Source of the DNA: Apoderus coryli | Lineage: Eukaryota; Arthropoda; Insecta; Coleoptera; Attelabidae | Direction: 5' to 3' | Length of the DNA: 64,000 nt | Assembly: GCA_911728435.2 (NCBI GenBank) | Contig: OU452206.1 | Coordinates: 15,096,297 to 15,160,296, forward strand | Shown here: positions 60,101-64,000 of the stretch, in pieces | Numbering within the stretch: the stretch's first letter is position 1 | Layout: every line of letters begins with the position of its first letter | Made by a program: the position numbers and the translations under genes | The notes under the pieces: model-generated | What the model was told of the DNA's origin: nothing | The model's input: only the letters and a program-made list of their open reading frames with translations | Database searches by the model: none

Positions 60101-62004
60101 GCTGAACTTTTACTTTTTTTATTGATTTTATAAATACCTACCTTTTCTGGGCACCTTATATTTACAACTATTGCCACTTATAGTGTTTCTAAAGTTAGTT
60201 TAAAATGATATAAATAACCACAACTCAATATCCCTTTGTAAAGTCAATACCGACCTCAGCCGTCTATACGATATTTTCAAAATCCTTTATGTATTAACAA
60301 TTGTATGTTCATTTGTATAAAAGTATACTGTATTTTTCCTTGCCGCTCCAATACGGCAACATATAAACCTACGCTGAACAAGACTCTTTTTGTTTTTAGA
60401 AGTTAAGACATAGATGCACACGTACCTAGTCCGTGTTCGAACAGCAAGGAACATACCTTTATAATAATTAATACTATTGTTAATACTTGTTATGCATATA
60501 AGTAGATACATTTATAATAATATGCTTCTGATATTATAAACTAACAACAAATTTTACTCACTTAGTCAGTGACATTTTCTATAGAACGTAAAAATTTTAT
60601 AATATGTGTATTCGTCACTTCATTATTTTCAGACCTTAACTGATGATAAATATTTAAAAGAAGATGCTGGCTTTGCACATGTAAATCATGATGCTTAAAC
60701 TCCCAACGTGTTCCGCTCGTGTCGTATACTGGCCGTGTCTGATACCGTGACTGCAAAAAGTTTCATCCACTTGAAGTTTTATTAAAAATCATTATCTAAT
60801 TTGATAGAACTTCTTTCATTTTATGAATCTAAGAAAAACTATTGAACAAATCATGATTACAATATTCTGTCACCGTGTTTTCCTGCCGGACACAAATTTT
60901 CTCGTTTAAATTCCACATTAAGTCTTCACCATACCATATGATGTCCATCCGATTATATTTAGATTAATCTGAGAAAATGACACGTTGTCAAAAATTATTT
61001 GTTTCATTCATATATTTGCAAACTCTTTTTTTTTCGATTAATCATTAACCCAATAACTTTTGCAGTCACTGTAGTCTTATATACGAGGGAGAAATGTATC
61101 AAAAAACGCTGAATTTCTAATGTAAAGAGGCATGGTAACGGATATCCCCGGTAGAATCGATAAATTTATATATTTTAAATTGACTTTGGATAGACTATAC
61201 CAATATTTTGATATGGTGTAGTGACAGCAGTGTTAAAGTTGTGCACTGAATTGAGTAATCTGGCGCTTCTAGAAAAATTTACACTGATAATATACCTTTC
61301 ATATAATTATTATAGATTAATTAATACTATACTGAAATAAATAACATTGCTAAACAAGTTCAAGTTAGAAAGTCGGTCAATGACTCCATTTCCATTCCAT
61401 TCAAAAGTTTTATGCAAATTATACCTATACAGTTGCAACAACAAGACTATTATGCTTATAGATTATTTAATTGTAACGTGTGGTATATTTAAATGTAATA
61501 TCTAAGTACTATTACCTGTCAGCGAAAGAAATTTTGCATTTTACATGTTAATAGTATTTATACAGTAGATACTTAATGTACAGGGTGGCGCAAACTGGAG
61601 GATTTCTTATGGGAACTGATTGTTTCGATCACAGATACCGAAAAATTGACATGCATCCTCCAGGCTCTAATTTCATGAAAACTCAATGGTGGAAACAGAT
61701 GTTTGCTATGTCAAACCGTTTCGCGGCTAGGGGGCACTTTTTTATATAGAAGAAGCTGACTTGATTTTATACAAGGTTATTCGTAAATTTGCTGTATGAT
61801 TTTTTTTTAACTAATGGAACACCTCGTATATTTTTATATTTGCCGGTGTAATTTTCGTAAAACTTACCAGTCATTTCCTTATTCCTACTGTATAATACTG
61901 TTGCTAATGTTACAACGAGTGAGATCCCAACAAGAAATGCGACAGCTGTTGTCAATGTGAGACATCGTTCTAAACTTGTCCGCCTCTTCCACCATGTTGG
62001 ATTT
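38767..62004 (-). CDS. Neprilysin-like M13 zinc metallopeptidase (5' incomplete)
   Basis: Exons on the - strand, 5' to 3': 62004-61868, 53565-53191, 53089-52896, 47643-47467, 47071-46695, 46604-46364, 46296-46128, 46062-45812, then a last exon, either 42089-41751 or 39105-38767. All phases join, giving 752 aa without the start exon, which I could not find. The protein is a type II membrane ectoenzyme that cuts small peptides outside the cell. It has a NPTWWKRRTSLER cytoplasmic stretch and one membrane helix, then the M13 N-domain with conserved Cys (CLTPGC...DPCDDFYKFTCGNF). The substrate-binding motif is VVNAFY, the zinc site is HEITH (46062-45812), and GEN(V/I)ADNGG and a C-terminal CxVW follow. 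The WWKRR...LER anchor resembles insect neprilysin-2-type proteins. No stop or frameshift was seen. Confidence 0.93.
39106..40860. other. Spacer between the two neprilysin last exons
   Basis: I see no gene. About 39240-39310 has (on the - strand) GATGATGTG...CCTCGAAACGTTAAT, a decayed retroelement end. 40140-40640 is strongly AT-rich. No further neprilysin exons were found, which argues against the distal exon being a separate complete gene. Confidence 0.5.
40865..41640 (+). pseudogene. LINE reverse transcriptase remnant, copy 1
   Basis: Eroded RT: KLFADYTKLVCN (the catalytic motif FADDTKLV with one change) near 41063-41100. Downstream, tail sequence such as NRVPCWYKEYC is followed by many stops. 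A close copy of its first about 370 bp, including the leading ttttagttttacacatatgatga, lies at 43345-43735. Confidence 0.65.
41751..42089 (-). CDS. Neprilysin alternative last exon, proximal copy
   Basis: The acceptor is tctcttccag. The exon encodes LNGISTQGENVADNGG...FWVSASQVWC...EHVPDKYRVIG...NCPAGSLMNPKNKCGVW and a TGA stop, 112 aa. It differs from the distal exon in the region before and around the late His (EHVPDKYR instead of YHSPGEFR). A - strand AATAAA at 41612-41607 lies 139 bp past the stop, so this exon has its own 3' end signal. Confidence 0.92.
   Translation of the reverse strand, partial: LNGISTQGENVADNGGLKMAYQAYEKLIGRTGDEPYLPSLRYNGRQMFWVSASQVWCGRTRLEELRQMIITDEHVPDKYRVIGTLSNLDSFAKDFNCPAGSLMNPKNKCGVW
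42245..42890. other. Neprilysin intron: repeats and transposon tail
   Basis: 42300-42430 is a degenerate ggggaatt-rich tract, similar in style to 43800-43960. 42690-42760 reads STDSDDIELYDFDDSKEVPDEM on the + strand, an acidic tail of the kind seen in pogo/Tigger-like transposase proteins, but without the rest of such a protein. Confidence 0.35.
42890..43320 (-). pseudogene. LINE C-terminal zinc-knuckle module
   Basis: This - strand open stretch (42902-43309) reads MKEELRRWEKEQLKSYWRNTPG...YHLKKMGLTEDDTCRFCEDATETTEHVLCEC, nearly identical to 17700-18070. It is inserted between two halves of another repeat, since aatttatcggaagt(t/c)gccgaactgtatata appears on both sides at 42779 and 43718. Confidence 0.75.
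43345..43790 (+). pseudogene. LINE reverse transcriptase remnant, copy 2
   Basis: IKLFADDTKLVCNPFS keeps the FADD catalytic motif. The flanks match 40865-41235 in order. The frame is broken after the motif. Confidence 0.7.
43985..45350 (+). mobile_element. Jockey-like LINE reverse transcriptase, mostly open
   Basis: NYRPVSILSNFSKLFE (about 44056-44100) is followed by a 328-aa open frame. It reads INQHGFIGGRSTLTDL, DVIYTDFAKAFDRINH, SSGVPQGSNLGPLLFLIFINDL and MLFADDMKIF (catalytic FADD), then the thumb and VERVQRKFLKYL. A frameshift near 45065 leads into the last 90 residues (LRRKIHAVKFLFNILH..., stop at 45347-45349). The 5' part (ORF1, endonuclease) is absent. It sits antisense in the neprilysin intron before the last exons. 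Confidence 0.85.
45518..45565. repeat. Perfect 19-bp hairpin
   Basis: acccttgtatatgtagttt (45518-45536) is exactly complementary to 45547-45565 with a 10-nt spacer. It is in a neprilysin intron, just after the LINE. Function unknown. Confidence 0.75.
45812..46062 (-). CDS. Neprilysin HExxH exon
   Basis: [45 protein letters not shown] onward. HEITH supplies two zinc-ligand histidines and the catalytic Glu. The exon ends in phase 0 (AAT|GTAAGT), which suits both last exons. Confidence 0.93.
47644..48335. other. Neprilysin intron upstream of the nested THAP gene
   Basis: I see no gene. It should contain the promoter of the nested THAP gene in its last few hundred bases. No clear core promoter motif is readable. 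Confidence 0.4.
48336..49762 (+). CDS. THAP-domain gene nested antisense in a neprilysin intron
   Basis: Predicted exons: 48336-48400, 48716-48925, 48984-49061, 49147-49224, 49282-49453 and 49627-49762. The first two encode a THAP zinc finger (C2CH, DNA binding): MVRGCVVCGK with the CxxC pair, HRFPQEPEKRKLWFSLVG, then WLCSDHFFPEDL with the last Cys and His. The C-terminal part is Ser/Glu-rich then basic (SKKR-KRRYPGDMDS...TPTKRRKN...HTLHVDL stop). The last two exons are coding in one frame (APPEPVSLEANKG...AKIGSKK), but exons 1-4 enter exon 5 in another frame that stops after RSRRIPF. So there is a frame break at exon 5, or an exon choice I cannot see. AATAAA at 49928-49933. It could be a nuclear regulator or a domesticated/decaying P-element-type gene. 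Confidence 0.7.
50600..51047. mobile_element. MITE, about 450 bp
   Basis: Terminal inverted repeats aatagggttattctttcgta (50600-50619) and its mirror at 51028-51047, with further pairing inside. Non-coding. In the neprilysin intron downstream of the THAP gene. Confidence 0.75.
51392..51562. mobile_element. Short MITE with ctaaggctggcgttacatg ends
   Basis: Left end 51392-51410 and inverted right end about 51546-51562. Both ends continue pairing (cgacgtccgat / acgtcggat). It is non-coding and shares its last bases with the start of the Harbinger-like element that follows. Confidence 0.75.
51560..52186 (+). mobile_element. PIF/Harbinger-like transposon remnant
   Basis: Imperfect inverted ends (ctaaaggtcaatttacaagc at the left, gatgcatgtaaacttagctttag at the right) enclose fragments of a Harbinger-type transposase. 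51789-51884 reads RQTIENAFGILASRWRIYRKQIIGG, a hallmark block of that family. About 52000-52045 reads DIIEGEWRTREN after a frame change. Most of the DDE domain is deleted, so it is inactive. Confidence 0.75.
52187..52895. other. Neprilysin intron, AT-rich
   Basis: I see no gene or clear element. There is another cattgtctttataaacaa copy near 52243. Confidence 0.5.
53191..53565 (-). CDS. Neprilysin exon: start of ectodomain
   Basis: It joins the membrane-anchor exon at G|TG (ACTG/TGCC) and reads VPLYTAEALQ, CLTPGCIHTASKVLEYMDPSIDPCDDFYKFTCGNFLKK, and ends EAEG. The ATG at 53623 in the same frame lies upstream of the acceptor and is not needed. Confidence 0.9.
53860..54420 (+). pseudogene. Eroded LINE C-terminal module
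   Basis: DEDETPEHVLCFHPVIARIRGAKFGG (about 54280-54365) resembles the ETxEHVLCEC...LKHLGG module of the I/R1-like tails at 17.9 and 43.0 kb. The preceding sequence is too degraded to read. Confidence 0.45.
54420..55185. other. Neprilysin intron 5' of a LINE
   Basis: It has an A-rich tract (54627-54645) and several overlapping ORFs on both strands (54895-55259) without recognisable domains. They look like chance ORFs. Confidence 0.4.
55190..56550 (+). mobile_element. 5'-truncated LINE with near-complete reverse transcriptase and (TTA)n tail
   Basis: It starts inside the RT at VVALLFDLSKAFDTVDK and continues MGTPQGSVLGPLLFLLYVNDL, FLYADDTTIVV (catalytic YADD), KLLGVFVDH and the thumb. One frame change near 56010 leads to the C-terminus with LTRGRNRLYPPRPKREFFKRSPLYSGIVYFNALPEYVKN and a stop at 56319-56321. 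A 3' tail of TTATTATT repeats follows (56517-56550). The type is Jockey/CR1-L2-like. It looks relatively young. Confidence 0.82.
56540..57833 (-). pseudogene. Jockey-like LINE, antisense, split by a nested insertion
   Basis: On the - strand: LISNFSKIFEV...HRSTTTNLVLFSQYVSKVL (57833-57717), then after the insertion GPGQVNAIYTDFTNAFGRINND (57326-57240), LLFADNLKLF (catalytic FADD changed to FADN) and MHLNVDKCCFMSFSRS through VEQ-type VQHKFLRYLAYK (57047-56532). Frameshifts and the lost Asp make it dead. Confidence 0.78.
57327..57704 (+). mobile_element. Nested 5'-truncated LINE tail with target-site duplication
   Basis: The insert (378 bp) encodes MWTLRRLLKISYIEHISNEEVLRRAG...YLGHILRG...GRRGPGRKQHSWLRNIRDW, the C-terminal module of RTE-group endonuclease-reverse transcriptases. 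It ends in a (gaa)n tail. It is flanked by GACCAGGACCTT at 57315-57326 and 57705-57716. This 12-bp duplication lies inside the host LINE's reading frame. Confidence 0.85.
57834..60178. other. Large neprilysin intron, no gene recognised
   Basis: This is AT-rich with poly-A runs (58980, 59620-59640, 59690). The 139-aa - strand frame at 59033-59452 has coding-like stretches (RNSSCTVLKLVLSWLLKILQMDGARYPRICFLRCF) but no domain I know and no splice context. It may be a mobile-element relic. Confidence 0.4.
60179..60290 (+). repeat. Dispersed repeat shared with 29620-29775
   Basis: Same order of tatagtgtttctaaagttag, aaccacaact, cagccgtc and aaaatcctttatgta as the copy in ABCC gene 2 intron 3. Confidence 0.55.
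61580..61760. mobile_element. DNA-transposon end fragment
   Basis: Starts tacagggtggcgcaaactgg and runs to about 61750 (gggggcactttttta). This arrangement is common at the ends of mariner/Tc1-type elements in insects. No transposase is adjacent. A mariner-like transposase tail lies 1.3 kb away at 63100-63354. Confidence 0.35.
61868..62004 (-). CDS. Neprilysin membrane-anchor exon
   Basis: It follows the acceptor tatatttcag and encodes NPTWWKRRTSLERCLTL, then a hydrophobic helix (TTAVAFLVGISLVVTLATVLY), then SRNKEMT. The donor is ACTG|GTAAGT. An upstream coding exon is required because the first base completes a split codon. It is about 8.3 kb from the next exon. Confidence 0.88.
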
Positions 62005-62114
62005 CTGAAATATAAATGGATCTTATTAATAAAGCAAAAAGGTATCACAGAAGATTTTAGAGGGCTAGCAATTGATATCATGATTCACGCTTGACGCCAA
62101 AGTGATAGGTGCTC

Positions 62115-62962
62115 ATAATGCTCGCTTCCCACGGCCCGTAATATCGCGGGCCGCCCCGCGCCAGCTCGCGCCAACAGGCCGTGGGAAGGGTGTCGCTCGA
62201 AGTGGCTCGTGCAAAACTGAGCCGGCCTGTGGTATCCGTCTCTAGTCGGTAAACTTCAAACGCCCGTAGTGGCGCGACTCGAGCGCACTTGTGTTCGTCC
62301 GAAGTGGCCCGTGTATTAAGATGGCAAACCATGATCTTTATTTCAGCAAATAGTTTTTAGTACAGTTTTTAAAGCCGTTACTATAACCACGTGTAAATGG
62401 AGTGGACAAACGAAGTAATTTGTAAGTTCCTAAATTTGTATGAAAATGAACTGCACTTCGGAACACAAAAAGTGCAAGTCACAAAAACAGGAACGAACAA
62501 TGGGATGCATGGAATCGGATTGGTACACAATTAAAAAATAACTCCGTGGAGCATGTGTCGATAAAAGAATTAAAAAAGAAACAGGGCAGTTTAATGTCAA
62601 CTTATAGAAAATGGCGCCAGAGGCTCAAAGAATCCAAGGGAACGGGAACAAGCGCAGACAATGTTTTCAAGCCTGATTGGTCTTTTTATAACATAATGGC
62701 ACTTTTTCTGGACGATGTTTATAATCCAAGAAATACAAAAAATCCTAACTAATTACTACAAAAGCGGCTGCAGCAAGAGTACTTTCCTCTTCTGGCCACA
62801 ATTTCAAAGTGACGGTTTTTTAATTAAAAATCTTGAAATAGACGATTCGTAGCACGGGCGAAGGGCTACATTCGAGCTCGCCAGTGGCGTGAGCTGGCGC
62901 GCACAAACCGGCGCGTCTTGTGTAGGCCTGTAATATCACGGGCCGTGGGAAGCAAGCATAAG
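62115..62962 (+). mobile_element. TIR element encoding a broken MADF/Myb-like protein
   Basis: The ends are inverted repeats of about 31 bp (cgcttcccacggcccgtaat on the left; mirrored at 62930-62962). Both subterminal regions are unusually GC-rich. Inside, MEWTNEVICKFLNLYENE (from 62397) and, after a frameshift, WDAWNRIGTQLKNNSVEHVSIKELKKK, LMSTYRKWRQRLKESKG (to 62750) make a MADF (Myb/SANT-like) DNA-binding domain. Such proteins are the second ORF of PIF/Harbinger-type transposons. No transposase is present. Confidence 0.7.
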
Positions 62963-63099
62963 AAGACAACGAGTTATCTACCTAGTGTAGGTAAAACTCA
63001 CTTGAATTGAAGTACACTGTTATCTATTTGTAAACCCGATGTAGTGTCCAACTTTCTAGTCATGGACTGTATTGTTCCTTTGGCGAATCCATTAATTTA

Positions 63100-63354
63100 C
63101 ACAGGGATGGATATGTACCAACGGATCTGTTAGATGGCCTCCACGATCTTCGGATCTCTCAATTTTAGATTTCTTTTTATGGGGCTATATACAAAATGAA
63201 GCCGAAACACGATATGACGGCATAGCAGAACTTCGAGAAGCAATTCATTTAGCCTTTCGAAATCTGGTTCTTTTTAACGCTATTCAAAGAATTACAAAAA
63301 TGTGCCAATCTTGCATTAGAGAAAATGGTCATCAATTTGAATATCACCTTTAAA
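63100..63354 (+). pseudogene. mariner/Tc1-type transposase C-terminus
   Basis: RWPPRSSDLSILDFFLWGYIQNEAETRYDG followed by IAELREAIHLAF and a stop after HQFEYHL. The DLSxLDFFLWG block with the catalytic Asp is diagnostic for this transposase group. The N-terminal part is missing. Confidence 0.7.
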
Positions 63355-63514
63355 AATTTGTTTTTTTTTATTAATTTTATTTTTTTTTGCTTATATTGTT
63401 ACTTTATGGTACAAAACTGTTGTTACAAACTTACTGTTACTAAAAAAACACTATATGCAAGGTATAAAATTCTACGTTAACAATGTAACTTTAAGAATGC
63501 ATTTAATTTTAAAA

Positions 63515-63600
63515 AATTTACTATTGCCATTGAGTCGATCCAGAGAAGATTCCTCAAGTATTTATCATATAGACTAGATGCGGGTGTATCAGAGAGGGTG
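63515..63600 (+). pseudogene. LINE RT tail scrap
   Basis: ESIQRRFLKYLSYRLDAGVSERV matches the VERVQRKFLKYLCFKTDGSYPERG stretch of the Jockey-like LINE at 44.9 kb. It is cut off by a hairpin sequence. Confidence 0.55.
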
Positions 63601-63657
63601 ATGTGACTCTCTTACGAGGCATATAATGATCCAAGCTTTAAAGTTTGTGTACGGGAG

Positions 63658-63715
63658 AGAAATGGGCAGTCAACCAATTTATGTCCAAACATAATTGGGT
63701 TGACTGCCCATTTCT
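63658..63715. repeat. 18-bp perfect hairpin with extended pairing
   Basis: agaaatgggcagtcaacc (63658-63675) pairs exactly with 63698-63715. Pairing continues into aatttatg / cataattg with one bulge, leaving a very short loop. Total about 58 nt. It lies inside LINE debris, so a role as a small-RNA precursor is only a possibility. Confidence 0.6.
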
Positions 63716-64000
63716 TTTGGGTAATTTGAACTTCCGCATACCTAGACTGCGTTGAAAACAGGAGTATATTGGGGCCTTCAGATCCAATGTACTTATGCAA
63801 AGTCCTGTTTATTTTATGTGCTCTGTTTGTAATCGTCTAGATATTTTTATGTCAGCCCTTTGTCAACTATTCGATCGAGAAATTTCAGAACGTGCTGTCG
63901 AACAACGAATTACCAGAATGAACGAAAGCGCGGATAGCGAGGTGTGTACTGGCCTGGAGAGTGTATGTACTGGGTTTGGAAAGAACCATGTGCGAGAGCT
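63716..64000. other. End of window, repeat debris
   Basis: No gene is recognised. The coding-like run near 63840-63940 may continue LINE sequence beyond the window. Confidence 0.4.

Noticed and set aside
62078..62332. 84-aa - strand ORF as the neprilysin start exon
   Set aside because: It lies in the GC-rich inverted end of a transposon, has no donor in the right phase, and is unlike neprilysin N-termini.

Overview
This is an AT-rich, intron-rich, transposon-dense animal nuclear sequence. The gene families (tandem short-MRP ABCC transporters, an M13 neprilysin, a THAP gene) and the repeats (RTE/Jockey-like LINEs, a tRNA-derived SINE, PIF/Harbinger and mariner remnants, hammerhead-bearing retroelement pieces) point to an insect. 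A beetle is the best guess, but that is inference: no rRNA, mitochondrial or species-diagnostic sequence is present.

From 3.26 to 37.9 kb, two ABCC4-like (lethal(2)03659-type) transporter genes lie head to tail on the + strand. Each has 12 coding exons with the same intron phases. Exons 1, 3, 4 and 7-11 are identical in length between the genes. My splice models give uninterrupted proteins of about 1333 aa (gene 1, 3260-23721) and 1290 aa (gene 2, 26102-37916). Gene 1 is larger because its introns carry LINEs, foldback elements and hammerhead elements. The pair is a clear tandem gene duplication.

From 38.8 to 62.0 kb, an M13 (neprilysin-like) metallopeptidase gene runs on the - strand, convergent with ABCC gene 2. 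Nine consecutive exons can be joined in phase, from the type II membrane anchor to the stop codon. Its start exon is not visible and may lie in an unrecognised exon above 62.0 kb or outside the window. Two homologous last exons, each 339 nt with the same acceptor phase, follow the HExxH exon (41751-42089 and 38767-39105). They look like alternative 3' terminal exons that would swap the last 112 residues of the enzyme, including the third zinc ligand. A THAP-domain gene (48336-49762, + strand) is nested antisense in one neprilysin intron and seems to contain a frame break.

The rest is mobile DNA. The most interesting part is a set of self-cleaving-RNA-like motifs. Two are + strand copies of a type I hammerhead core (6446-6489 and 33481-33524) inside ~300-bp retrozyme/Penelope-like units whose extended stem I differs in sequence but still pairs in both. 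A third, of unrelated sequence, is on the - strand (6853-6901). Further copies belong to a hammerhead-like class with one extra U before stem II. Other notable structures are a higher-order repeat array in intron 1 of ABCC gene 2 with a relative in intron 4 of gene 1, several long foldback elements, a nested LINE insertion with a 12-bp target duplication, and adjacent Harbinger-type elements. No CRISPR array, bacterial operon, rRNA gene or convincing functional tRNA gene is present.
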